Positions 10,868 through 21,635 of a stretch of DNA of 64,000 nt are shown in pieces (positions within the stretch are counted from its first letter, which is position 1; each line of letters starts with the position of its first letter). Location of the stretch: the NCBI GenBank assembly GCA_013400115.1, contig VXBP01008528.1, positions 302,852 to 366,851 of the forward strand, given 5' to 3'. Under the pieces are notes generated by a model that was not told the DNA's origin, searched no databases, and worked only from the letters and a program-made list of their open reading frames with translations. The position numbers and the translations under genes are program-made. The DNA comes from Rhinopomastus cyanomelas. Lineage: Eukaryota; Chordata; Aves; Bucerotiformes; Rhinopomastidae.

Positions 10868-11286
10868 AAATGATGCCTTTGATGAGGGAAGTGGAGCACC
10901 TCCTTTATGAGGAGAGGCTGAGGGAGCTGAGGCTCTTGAGCTTGGAGAAGAGGAGACTGAGGAGTGACCGCATTAATGTTTATAAATATGTGAAGGGTGG
11001 GTGTCAGGAGGATGGAGCCAGGCTCTGCTCAGTGTCATCTAGTGATAGGATGAGGGGCAATAGGTGTGAGCTGGTTCCATATCAATATGATATGGAACTT
11101 CTTCCCATTGAGGGTGACAGAGCACTGGAACAGGCTGCCCAGGGGGGTTGTGGAGTCTCCTTCTCTGGAGACATTTAAGGTGTGTTCCTGTGTGACTTGG
11201 TCTAGGTGATCCTGCTGTGGCAGGGGGATTGGACTAGATGATCTTTTGAGGTCCCTTCCAATCCCTAATGGTTCTATGATTCTATA
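10868..11286 (+). mobile_element. CR1 LINE 3' end with ORF2 C-terminus (group 1)
   Basis: In one frame it encodes the CR1 ORF2 tail, recognisable from RLRELRLLSLEKRRLRSD, VYKYVKGGCQEDGARL and DRMRGN. A rearranged spot follows (CCATATCAATATGATATGG), where the usual segment for CELEQRRFHINMR is damaged. It keeps the full 3' untranslated region and a TGGTTCTATGATTCTATAAC tail. The reverse transcriptase domain is absent. Confidence 0.96.
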
Positions 11287-11485
11287 ACAAAGAAAAAACC
11301 TATTTATGTTTCTTTATGTTTCTGTGGGCTATGAAATGTCTTCTTCACTCAAAAGCTGAGAAGCTGGATAATCTGAGGTGCTCTCAGATGCTTGTCAGGT
11401 TGATGCCAAAGGTTACTCACAGCAACACAACTTCCAACTCAGCTGCTGCGGGTTTTAAAGAGAAGTCACCTCTTCTCCAAGAGCC

Positions 11486-11574
11486 CTTGAGGCTGTGGTC
11501 TAGGGGTTAGGGAGCTGTTGGGTTGAGGGCTGCCTTTGAAGCTCCTGGAGCTCCTTTCTAGCCGCGATGATTCC
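11486..11574 (+). mobile_element. CR1 LINE 3' terminus (group 2), degenerate
   Basis: GTGGTCTAGGGGTTAGGGAG, then CTGTTGGGTTGAGGGCTG, then a decayed GCTCCTTTCTAGCCGCGATGATTCC end. It is tail-only and more divergent than the group 2 copies at 7684 and 61326. Confidence 0.85.
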
Positions 11575-13805
11575 ACAGCACTTCAAGACCAGCCACATCT
11601 GATACAACTCCACAGTGTCTTTCCTGGGCACTCTCAGCTGTTCATGCAAAGCCCTGAGGTGAGTTGCTGGGCTATCACACAATCTCCCAAGCCTTACAAA
11701 CAGTTTCCTTTTGGAATTCACCTACAGAATGAGGGGTAAGAAGACGACACTGCATGAAGTGGTGCTGCCTTACAACTTGCATTCCCTGTGAGCTTGCTGA
11801 GACCTGAGATAAAAAAGGAGCCAGAAGAAACCACTCTAACCCCAGCTTAGCTCAGGTAGATGGTTTCACTGACGGCAGTGAGGCCCATGTTCCCCATTGA
11901 CACTCTGGTACAAAGAATCCCGTAGAACTGAAAAAACCTCCTCATCTACAACCCGTGATCGGAGACTTAGGCTTCTAAACCGTATTGAGGTTGCACAAAC
12001 AAATTGACATCAACATATGGGGGAAGTCTGAAGTTGCGGCAAACACTCGCATATGTGAGAAACTTTGGCACGTAGAGAGTCCCCATTAAATCCAAACACA
12101 CAATGCACGAGATTAAAGTTATTCAGAGGCATTAGCATTTGCAAGATCAGACCCTGAGATTTCTCTGTGTAGTAACAGTTCCTTTAGGTTTAATCTGTTA
12201 TTGCATTAATATCTATAAAGAGCATATATAAATACAAATCAGATGGCAGCTGCAGTCTCACTGGAGGCAAAACAGAAGAGATTGGAGGGGAACTAAAATT
12301 GCCACGACGGCTGTTTCCAGCGCCACGTATTTGGGCGATTATCATCCTGCTCTAACTACACCCATTTTATTTTGTTCCATCCACATATGAGAAGGGAAAA
12401 AAGGGGCAAATAAGTGAATTTGAGGAAAAGAAGGGCAACGCCGATGGGGAAAGCCGCTTCCAAATGGACAGACTGCCATTACACAGGAGCAAGGGGTAGT
12501 CTGCAGCAGGGCTGCCCCCCCTCAGATTTCTCTGAAGAGCCTGATGTGCTCTGCTTAACACTCGGGAAAATTCAGTAGGGAATAATGACCTCTAACTTCT
12601 TTGGCCACAGTGATCTTCATCTGCTAATCCCACTCTGAAGACTTCAGGGTACTTTTTAACTGGGGACTGACTCATTTTCTAGCTGCCTGGTAGTTAATCT
12701 GCTCAGATATTCCCCCAAATAGCCATCTGCTCTACCTTGTATTTGTTTCACCCTCAGACTTAGTTCTTGGTCTGTCCTGCTGGCTTATTCAGCACTCTTT
12801 AAATTTCTCCTCCGGCCTTATGTCTGCTTGCTTAAGTTTTGGACAGACAATAGAGGTGATACAGGCCATTATTCATGAGAAGCTTCAAGTGTAACGTGAG
12901 AAACATCTCATCTCCTGACCCCTGTTAGCATAAGAATTGCTGATAAAATTCTGGACTGAAAGAGAAGAATCTTCTGGGAAAAATATAGGCAAAAGTTTCA
13001 CTTGAGAGATGGGGCTTGTAAGAACAATCCAGATTAATTCCCTGCCTAAGGATCAGATCTAACTCCCAGTGCACTTACTGGGAATCCAGAGAGACCTTAC
13101 AAACTTGCAAAAACTTTATGGGGAGGGGTATTCTTTACCACTTCTACTCTGTGCTCTTGCATTAATCTTTCTGTCTAAGCATCGTGCAGTGGTTTGCCCA
13201 CTGCAAGGAGTTCAGCCTCAAAATGCTCCTGGAAAGGGTGGTTCTATTGAACCCACACCTGGACCACCTGAAGTAAAGGGGTTGAAGAGATCTCCTTGGC
13301 TCATGCATCACCCAGTTACCACAGTTTAACCAGTTTAAAGTGATTTTGACCGTTACATCTGAAAGGAGTTGGGGTGATACTGTGGACAAATGACACCAGA
13401 AGCACTGTGTCTGTCAAAGGATCACTGGGCACTGAACTGTAAGTAAATCTGGGCCAAGTTTGGGAACAGCAGAGCATATATCTGCAATTTAGAAGCAAGG
13501 GCAAGGAAGTGACCACCCCACTGTCTGCTGATGATCCCATAAACAGGCAAACAGATGCACTTGTCCTGAACAACAACTACCACGAAGCTCTTTAGCTGAA
13601 GGCTCATCACATCAGAGCACAACCCTTCAACCCATTTTTGTCCTCCACAAATGTTTAAAGTTCAATTGTGCATCCAAACGCAACGAGGTAAGACCTGACA
13701 CAGATGTAAGGGATGTTAATGAGTCAAAGCAACTTGCACCAGATGGTCACACTCTGCCTAACTGGAGCCCAAAGGGTTTGCCAGCCAGTCCCTGAGCCAT
13801 GCATC
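11575..13805. other. Long unique block, partly CNE-like
   Basis: Over two kilobases without a CR1 copy. The part at about 11940-12350 is AT-rich with TAATATCTATAAAG, CATATATAAATACAAATC and ATTATCATCC, and could be conserved regulatory DNA. A 27-nt splice-compatible segment at 13661-13687 was judged weak. No gene is supported. Confidence 0.45.
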
Positions 13806-13841
13806 TTAAAAGGTCCTTTCCAACATAAACGATCCTATGGG
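13806..13841 (+). mobile_element. CR1 3' terminus relic
   Basis: TTAAAAGGTCCTTTCCAACA, then TAAACGATCCTATGG, is the last ~36 bp of an old CR1, including one decayed 8-base unit. Confidence 0.7.
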
Positions 13842-13937
13842 ACACTAAAGGCAGGTGCACACCCAGGACAGCCTGAACAATCCCAGCAACGAATGTGGGA
13901 TGATTACCTCAAGTCATGGGCCAGCAAATAGAGGGGG

Positions 13938-14006
13938 ACTTGACAGTGGAAGGTTGGAGCTTGACAATCTTAAAGACCTCTTCCAACCAAATATATTCTG
14001 GGATCA
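13938..14006 (+). mobile_element. CR1 3' terminus relic
   Basis: GGAAGGTTGGAGCTTGACAA, then TCTTAAAGACCTCTTCCAACC, then an ATATATTCTGGGATC end. It is a second old tail-only copy in the same orientation about 100 bp after the previous one. Confidence 0.75.
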
Positions 14007-14657
14007 CTAACCCCATACAGATTTTGAGGAGCCCAGTTCTGACTTGAGCGTATTTCACTCAGCACAAGCTAAACCAGCATCACCTGAAAGCAGTGAACAG
14101 CAAACTGGAAGAGCAGTAATATTCTTGGATGGGTTAAAGGAAAAACCCTCTACATACACAAGCTTAAAACGATTCCAGCCCAAATTCTAAACACACTGAG
14201 AAATATTTCGAGATGTTCAGGCTGCTAATGGCATGCGAGAGGCTTATCTTTCAAATATCAGAGGTCAGTGAAAAGCAGCGTGTGGATCTCCAACCGCGCC
14301 TTGCTTGGCTGGTCCATCAATATGATAACGAATACAGACTTAAACTCCTCAATGTCCTCCCTGAAATTAAAACAACCAGATAGCACGGAAGGAGCTTAAA
14401 TAACCATTATCAATGGATTTCAGATAAAAATCAAGGAATAATTTCAGAAGGATCACCCACCACCATCAAATGGAATGGCTTTGGAAACGGGTCAGGGAAG
14501 TGTGAGCTGGCAAGCAATTCCATTTCGTATGCACAGGCTGTTCAGCAACACAAAGTCTCCCCAGATTAAAGGCTTCACAAAGTTGGTCCAAGCTGCGCTC
14601 ATCACTAATTGATGGGGGAAGAAAAACCCTTCAGGAAACTAACAACTTTCTACTTAC
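14007..14657. other. Unique DNA, possibly conserved
   Basis: AT-rich unique DNA (AGAAATATTTCGAGATGTTC, CAATATGATAACGAATAC, AACCATTATCAATGG) with no repeat. It lies directly downstream, on the minus strand, of the 77-nt exon candidate. Confidence 0.4.
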
Positions 14658-14734
14658 CAGTAGTGCTCAAGGCAGAGTGGATGTTTGCTCAGCAACAGGG
14701 CTTGGTAAGAGGCTGCGTGCTTCCTCTCCCTGTT
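14658..14734 (-). other. Candidate 77-nt exon (minus strand)
   Basis: On the minus strand the segment is preceded by a pyrimidine-rich acceptor (CCCCTCCTGGTTTCCCAG) and followed by a strong donor (CTG then GTAAGTA). One of three frames is open throughout and starts NRERKHAASYQALL; the other two are closed by TGA. The peptide is not recognised. A plus-strand donor (TTG then GTAAGA) overlaps the segment, so it could be part of a long non-coding RNA on either strand or a chance match. No neighbouring exon with a matching phase could be established. Confidence 0.25.
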
Positions 14735-14949
14735 CTGGGAAACCAGGAGGGGCTACTTATTGGCTACCAGCTCCCATCACATGCACTCCCCAGTTCAACC
14801 TGTAACGTGTCCTCAGCAAAAGGCAGCCCCATAGGAAGGAGTGCTGGGTGTCCTTGCATCTAGAATGGGCTGAGAGGAGGTCAGAGCACCCTGCACAACC
14901 AGCACAACCCACAGCTCTGTGAGTCACCAGCAGTTTAGAGCAGGTCTGA

Positions 14950-15344
14950 TGGAGAGCACCTGAGGGAGCTGGGCTGTTTAGTCTGGAGAAAAGGAGGCTG
15001 AGGGGAGACCTTATTGCCCTTACAGCCACCTGAAAGGAAGGGGGAGAGAGGTGGGAGTTGGTTTCTTCTTCCAAGTCACCAGCAACAGAACAAGAGGAAA
15101 CAGCCTCAAGTTGTGTCAGGGGAGGGTTAGGTTGGACATCAGGAAAAAATTCTTCCTTGACAGAGTGGTCAGGGGTTGGAATAGGCTGCCCAGGGAGAGC
15201 CAGGGGGAGTCACTGTCCCTGAAGGGGTTCAAAAACAGAGTAGATGTGACCCTGGGGAACAGGGTTTAGTGGGCAGGGTGGGGTTGGGGTGATTGTTGGA
15301 CTGGATGATCTTGGAGGTCTCTTCCAACATTAATGATTCTATGA
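14950..15344 (+). mobile_element. CR1 LINE 3' end with ORF2 C-terminus (group 5)
   Basis: It contains the region for RLRGDL...YSHLKGRGR in damaged form, then an open stretch giving FFLDRVVRGWNRLPRE, typical of the ORF2 C-terminus. The 3' part is GGGTTTAGTGGGCAGGGTGG followed by TTCCAACATTAATGATTCTATG. Length is about 395 bp. The frame is broken near 15045. Confidence 0.95.
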
Positions 15345-16756
15345 AAGGCAACTAGGGCCCTAAAGAAAGAGCTAGGAACCACATCAATCTCCTGCAACAC
15401 TACATCCCCCTTTATTTCAAAGAGAAATAAGCCAGGGCTTTCCTTTATTGCTTGCTTTTCTCTCATTTTCAACCTCCCCCTGTCATTATTCAAGTGGACA
15501 CCTTCTCAAGCCTGGCCCCTTAAGCACTTTTTTTTTTTACTTAAAATAAAATTGGGAAGCCCAAAGTCATTTCTGTGCTCTTGTAAGTGCTCCCCTGCTC
15601 TGAGCAAAGCAAGAGGAGAGTCCTAGTAAACTACAAGACAGAGAAGAAACTCAGAGTATGGGAGAGGCAGAGGAATGTCACCGGGGAATTGGTGTGTCGC
15701 CTGTAGGACAGCACTTTACAGGTTCCACATGTGAAATGAAGAAACACCCCAATGACCCCCAACCTCAACAAAACTCTAATTTATTTCTAACTTATTTTAA
15801 TTTTAGAGGTTCTGACTGAAATGAGAGCACCTCAATGCTCCTGTCACTCTTCCATCCGCATCCAAAAGAAAAACACCAGCTATTGCTCAAACCATCACAG
15901 ACCCAAGCAGCTCAGGAGTGCTGGAGGAGCAGTCTTGCTAATGGGTTCAAGGGGGGCATTTCAAAACAAGGCAGCTGAAAGCACAGCCCAGGGAAAGCAC
16001 CGAGTTCACACACATCCACTCTGAGAGGAAAAATGATTCTCTTTGGGCGTCTCTTCCTGTTAATCCTGTTTCAACGCTGGCTTGGCCCAGCTGCCTCTTG
16101 CACTCTCCCCTCTCCTGGGTGGAACCCTGTAGCTCTTTGATTTCCTTTCAGATTCGCAGCGATGTCATTTCTGGCTGACCCTTCCCAAACCTCCAATGTT
16201 TTCCTCCTGGAGCTGCAGGAGCATTATGTCTCCTCATCAAGAGACCAGCCTCGAGCTGGCTGAGTCTAAAGGCTTTGAAGGTCTTTAGCAAATTATTGAT
16301 GTTTCTGAGAGGTGGGAGAAACCAGGAGGAAAGATGGGAGCTATCTCCTCCATAATTTTAGCCCTTACTTTGCTTTCCCCCCCACATGAACCCAGAAAGA
16401 TAACACCACACATTTTTCTGTCTGCAGGGGCATTACTGGCTGGGGTGATGGGACAGTTCCTCACCAGCATCCAGTTACTGGAAATTGTCTCCAACTGAGA
16501 CAGTGTCTTCCAAAAAGAGCACAAATGACTATCATTAAAGATGAAGTTTGTGGGTAGTGAAGCTTTGACTGCTTTAAAAATCAGACCCTGTCAGCTAAGC
16601 CCAGCTGTAGCTACACAGTGACAGGAGACAGCCAGGCCACCATGGGCTTTGGCAGAGAGGAGCCTGAGCCACCCGTGTGCACTACAGCTTGAAATCTCAG
16701 GCTTCCAGTTAGGGTTACTCAGACCTGAACTGTAGTTTCCTTTTGGAAAGAAAGTC
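15345..16756. other. Unique DNA, nothing recognised
   Basis: It contains a T run of 9 at 15530-15538 and AT-rich DNA near 15780. No repeat family, RNA gene or exon was recognised. Confidence 0.5.
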
Positions 16757-17126
16757 TGATGAGAGGCTGAAGGAGCTGGGGATGTTTAGTCTGGAGGGGA
16801 CACGGAGGGGACCTTCTCCCTCTCTACAGCTCCCTGAAGGAAGGTTGTAGTCAGGTGGGGATCAGGCTCTTCTCCCAGGCAAACAGCACCAGGACCAGAG
16901 GGCAGGGTTAGGTTGGGTGTTAGGAAGCCCTTGCTAACAGAAAGGGTGATCAGAGTCTGGACTGGACTGCCTGGGGCAGTGGTGGAGTCCCCATCCCTCA
17001 AGGTGTTGAAGGACAGCCTGGCTGTGGCCCCGAGTGCCCTGGGCTGGGCTGTGATGATGTTAGGTCCTGGTCTGGGCTGGACAAGCTCAGAGGGCTTTTC
17101 CAGCCACAATGATTCTGTGATTCTGT
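16757..17126 (+). mobile_element. CR1 LINE 3' end (group 3)
   Basis: Shows GAGAGGCTGAAGGAGCTGGG (ORF2 ERLKELG), TCTTCTCCCAGGCAAACAGC, and then the group 3 terminus with GTTAGGTCCTGGTCTGGGCTG and ACAATGATTCTGTGATTCTGT. The ORF2 frame is interrupted. Length is about 370 bp. Confidence 0.95.
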
Positions 17127-17144
17127 TTAGCCTCTTCTCTCACA

Positions 17145-17200
17145 TGAATCATAGATTAATTTGTGTTGGAAGGGACCTCAGAGATACCTAGTTCCAACCT
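17145..17200 (-). mobile_element. CR1 LINE 3' terminus, tail-to-tail with previous copy
   Basis: ATGAATCATAGATTAATTTG, then TGTTGGAAGGGACCTCAGAG, is a short inverted CR1 end. It lies 18 bp from the end of the plus-strand group 3 copy, so the two are arranged 3' to 3'. Confidence 0.85.
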
Positions 17201-19281
17201 TTCTTCCATGAGCAGAGAAACCTCTTGCTAGACCAAGGTGTTGTGTTGGAGTGCTTTTGGAACCATCAGGATGCATTTTGGATACCAGTTGAGAAACACC
17301 TGGTAATTAGTATCCCCACAGGATGTTTCCCAGTGCATCAGAAGTATCTTACGAGCTACTCCTGAAGCTCTGCAGGAGCCCACTCTGATGGTGCCTTGTG
17401 CAGGACTAGTCAACAGAACCACATCAAAGCCTGGAAGCACTGTGCACACCGGAAGAGAGATAATTCACAGAATCTAGAGGTGCCACCCAGCCTAGAACAT
17501 AGTCATTTGATAAAAATGAGATAAATTCCCTCTATCTCATCACAGCCTACCCCTTTAACCACAGCATCGTCCACGTCACACGCAGAAGCCCACCAATACA
17601 ACACAAACCCACCACTTGTAGGTGGCTTGGCTTCTTTGAAGGGGTTGGAGCACCACAAAGTAGTCCTAAACACCTTGGATCTTCTGATGAGAAATATTTC
17701 CAGGAATAAATTAAGAAAGCAGACTCCCAGGACCCCTCAAACTCCAGAGCAGAGAGGCATGAGCTTCCATCAAGAACCTTTTGGAACAGTACTTCCAGAG
17801 GCATTGCTGACCGTATTGATTTACATGCAGAAGATGGCGTCTGCAGCCACGCGAGAGGACGGGCAACAAAAACGGTGGCAGAACAATGCACGAAGAAACA
17901 AAGGTAGACCTTTCTCCCTAACCCCTTCCTTCAAGTTCATTACAATAAACTAGTTCTGATTCCTTTTCTTTGACACCAGTAGGGCACCACTCACCGCTCG
18001 GGAGTCAACCCTGACTTACTGCCGCAAACCGGAGCGATCGGCGCTGGGCAGAGGGATCTGAGCTACGATCGGACAGGCTCCAGCACAACGCTCCCTCCAT
18101 CTCCAACAAACTCGGATCAAATTTTACTAATCACCTACCTCTTTCCAATCCATTATGTTGACCATTAAGATAATCATGTGAATTTGTAAGTCTGAGATGG
18201 GAAAACCATGTGAGCCTCCATGGTTGTGTTTCTATGGCAACAATTCCCCTGGCATCTTCAGTCCACACTCGGTATTCCTGTCTGACTCTTCGTCTCCCTC
18301 ACACATTCAAACCCCCTCCCTCCCTGTATTTTCCAAACACAGATTTGGGGAGAGCTCCAGCACCTTCCTTTTTAAAATCCAATCACTTTGCTGGACATCA
18401 AAGGGATGATGAGTGATGGTCACTGCACCCCTCTCCTGACCCAGAGAAATGGTGGCAGTGGGGCAGCTCAGTCTCCACAAGCCCTTCTGGAGCTCTTTTT
18501 CTGGGTGCAACTGGAAAGACCTCAAATTAGTTCCTAATGATGTTTTAGAGGTTTGGTGGCTTTCATGCCTCTGTGAAGATCCCACGTGAATTCCAATGGA
18601 AACAGGGAGCTGCAACAGCTTCTGTCTAGATGCTGCCACAGTGCCATCTTCTCCCTCTGCTCTCTGGCAGCTTCACCCATCTCATCAAAGCAATCACTTA
18701 GGTGAGAGCAGCAGCCTCTGAACACTCTGTGCAGCCAAGGGACACCTTGGCCCCAAGACAGAAGAGCAGGGAGCCAGAAATTAACTTCTCTCTTCAAATT
18801 TGCCCATAATGCTTCAATTAACACTCCAGCCCCATGAAAAGGGCCACATCCCAAGCAACAGGGCCTCCGTCACTTCCCTTCGGAGACTCTTTCGCAGTAC
18901 AATGGGCTTCACACTTAATTTTGCTGAGAGTCAGCCCACGTTTTTAATTGCTCAGCCTCACTGTAATTCAATCCCCACGGACCGTGGGGAACAATTCATT
19001 CCTTGTGTCTGCAGAAAGGCCACCACCTTGAGCAACTCGGCAAGGATGGAATTAAGGGTTTCTAAGGCTGAGAACATGAGCTGCTACACCCTACTCCAGC
19101 CAGCTCCACGCACTAATTGGGGTATTTATAGGCTACTCCTGTGTGCAGATGCTGCAGAAGGAGGCAGGTTAGAGCCAGGCAGTAGCGAGTTGTGCCTGCA
19201 GCTTCTCAGTGCTTCTCATGGCAATGCCCTTCAGTTTTATGGGTGTAAGTTAGATCTCACCAGCAGAAAGCTCTCTGCATG
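17201..19281. other. Unique block of about 2 kb
   Basis: CR1-free. It contains a small group of CpGs at 17985-18080 and, just before it, an ATG in good context (AAGATGGCG, ATG at 17834) followed by a possible donor at 17905. No known protein is encoded. TTTCTATGGCAACAATTCC near 18230 is a half RFX-like site. Confidence 0.45.
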
Positions 19282-19772
19282 TCATAGAATCATAGAGTCA
19301 TCATGGCTGGAAAGGACCTCCAGGGTCATCGAGTCCAACCTTTTCTCCTAGTGCCTAACCACTAGACCATAATCCCCAAGCGCTGCATCCACCCGTTCCT
19401 TAAACACCTCCAGGGTTGGTGACACCACCACCTCCCTGGGCAATCCATTCCAGTATCTAATCACCCTCTCAGTAAAGAATTTCCTTCTGACATCCAATCT
19501 AAACCTCCCCTGATGCAACTTGAGGCCATTTCCCCTTCTCCTATCACCACCAATTTGAGAGAAGAGACCAGCACCAGCCTTGCTACAACCTCCTTTAAGG
19601 TAGTTGTAGAGGGCAATAAGGTCCCCTCTCAGTCTTCTCGTCTCCAGACTAAACAACCCCAGCTCCCTCAGCCTCTCCTCATGGGGCATGCCCTCCAGTC
19701 CCTTCACCAACTTGGTTGCCCTTCTTTGAACTTGTTCCAGCACCTCAATGTCCTTCCTGTACTGTGGTGTGA
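19282..19772 (-). mobile_element. CR1 LINE 3' end with 131 uninterrupted ORF2 codons (group 2 type)
   Basis: The best-preserved ORF2 C-terminus in the window. The minus-strand frame 19743-19348 stays open for 131 codons and shows RRATKLVKGLEGMPHEERLR, GLFSLETRRLRGDLIALYNY, GNGLKLHQGRFRLDVRRKF and RYWNGLPREVV. The terminus is GTCATAGAATCATAGAGTCATC. The reverse transcriptase and endonuclease domains are missing, so it is inert. A group 1 copy lies immediately beyond its 5' break. Confidence 0.97.
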
Positions 19773-19792
19773 AGAAAAAGGTGACACTGGTG

Positions 19793-19960
19793 TCACAGAA
19801 TCACAGGACATTAGGGATTGGAAGTGACCTCAAAAGGCCATCTAGACCAATTCCCCTGCCAGAGCAGGATCCTCTAGATCCAGTCACACAGGAACGTGTC
19901 CAGATGGGTTTTAAACTTCTCCAGAGAAGACGACTCCACAACCCCCCGGGCAGCCTGTTC
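19793..19960 (-). mobile_element. CR1 LINE 3' end (group 1)
   Basis: TCACAGAATCACAGGACATT, then the 3' untranslated region and the ORF2 end, truncated at GGGCAGCCTGTTC. It follows the 5' end of the previous minus-strand copy by about 20 bp, so the two are in tandem in the same orientation. Confidence 0.94.
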
Positions 19961-21089
19961 TCTTAGCCCACACTTTTGCCAATATTCAGCTGAAGCATCA
20001 AACAAAAAGCCAAAGCACCCTGGTACCAGCTCTCCTCGTTAGAGCCTTCACCCTAGAGTCAGCAACCACAGAGACCCTAGAGAAGGAAGATGTCCAAACA
20101 CCTTCTGTACTCTGAACGCACCACCAATCAAGGTGCAGGAGTTAAAGCACCAGCTGCATCCCTAAATCGCCGCTTCCACTCCAGCCGTTGCCACTTCTAA
20201 AGGCAAACAAGGGCCACATTTTTAGACTTTAATTTGACACAGACACTCCACGCCCCCACCCCGCCAGCCCCATTGTTTTCCCTGGCACTGCGGTAAGTCG
20301 CACCAGATGAGGCTATTGCTCTGGAAAGACGCTGCTTTCAAACAAGCACACAAGCAAAACCAGGTTTCGGCAAGAACCGGCGTTTCGAAGGCGCGTTCCT
20401 GCCTCCAGAAACTTCCAACAGCTTGCAGTAGTCTTTGCCTCACCAAGCCACAAATTTGTAAGGTCTTTAATCTTCCCATGTAAAGTCAGTCCCTCCACTC
20501 CCTTAATAGTTTGCTGTTGCTCCTCGCTGAATTCCATCCAATTTGCCGCGCAGCACAGCCTCCATCGCGCCGGGAAGGCCAGGAGTGTGGGGAACAGAAG
20601 CTCATTTTCAAATCCTATGACCTCAATTCTTGGGAAGATTTCCGAGCCCAGACACTGGGCTATAAATGAGGAATGCGTGCCCCCATGGCTGGGTAATTTA
20701 AATGCATTTGCTGTGAATAAATCTACTCGCTACGTTCTTGATCCGCACAATCTTCTGCCATAGGGGCCTAACATAAAAACACTTCAAAGGCTCCAACAAA
20801 TTCCCTCAAGATGTGATCTTCAGCATTTCAAAAGCCGAAAGACGTAGACAAGGTTTAAAGCAATCACGATGTATTTTCAAGGTAACGCTCTGCGGCAACT
20901 CCTGCTCACCCATTTCTTGAAAGGGAAATTATGTCACCTCTCCCTATATCTATAGATCTTATTAACTGTCCTGTGAGCAATGTGAAGATGAAGTGAATTT
21001 GACTTTTGGTTAGGGTTTACTATCCCTCATTATCTCTAAACGAAGCACAGCAATGCTTCCTGCCTTCAAATACCTACTTAACAGCTCCA
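19961..21089. other. Unique block with CNE-like right half
   Basis: CR1-free. The part at 20620-20900 has TATAAATGAGGAATGCG, GGTAATTTAAATGCATTTGC and TGTGAATAAATC and looks like conserved regulatory DNA. It includes a 23-bp motif (20816-20838) that recurs near 32.9 kb. Confidence 0.4.
20816..20838 (+). repeat. 23-bp motif shared with 32909-32931
   Basis: ATCTTCAGCATTT, two variable bases, then AAAGCCGA: 21 of 23 positions agree with the distant copy. Both lie in CR1-free, CNE-like DNA. Confidence 0.4.
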
Positions 21090-21635
21090 GATTCTTCTAC
21101 TCTGCCCTGGTGAGACCACATCTGGGGTCTTGTGTCCAGTTCTGGGCCCCTCAGTTCAAGAAGGGCACAGAGCTGCTGGAGAGAGTCCAGCACAGAGCCA
21201 CTGGGATGATGAAGGGAGTGGAGCATCTTCCTGATGAGGAGAGGCTGAAGGAGCAGGGTTTCTTGAGCTTGGAGAAGAGACTGAGGGGTGACCTCATTAA
21301 TGTCTATAAATATGTGAAGGATGGATGTCAGGAGGATGGAGCCAGGCTCTGCTCAGTGTCATCTAGTGATAGGACGAGGGGGCAACAGGTGTGAGCTGGG
21401 ACAGAGGAGGTTCCACATCAATATGCGAAGGAACTTCTTCCCATTGAGGGTGACAGAGCACTGGAACAGGCTGCCCAGGAGGTTATGGAGTCTCCTTTAC
21501 TGGAGATGTTTCAGACCCGCCTGGATGTGTTCCTGTGCAACTGGATGTAGGTGATCCTGCTGTGTCAGGGGGATTGGACTGGATGATCTTTCGAGGTCCC
21601 TTCCAATCCCTAATGTTCTGGGATTCCATGATTCT
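21090..21635 (+). mobile_element. CR1 LINE 3' end, about 545 bp (group 1)
   Basis: It reaches further 5' than most copies. The first frame shows RPHLGSCVQFWAPQFKKG, ELLERVQHRATGMMKGVEHL and GDLINVYKYVKDGCQEDGAR. A run of five G at 21378-21382, where sister copies have four, shifts the frame; the second frame continues with NRCELGQRRFHINMRRNFF. A further deletion lies near 21478 (CCCAGGAGGTTATGG). It ends CCCTAATGTTCTGGGATTCC. Confidence 0.97.

Noticed and set aside
10822..11178. 118-codon plus-strand frame as a possible gene
   Set aside because: It is the CR1 ORF2 C-terminal remnant of the copy ending at 11286.
13661..13687. 27-nt splice-compatible segment on the plus strand (acceptor TTTAAAG, donor GAG-GTAAGA)
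   Set aside because: Weak acceptor and no recognisable peptide; segments like this are expected by chance in 64 kb.
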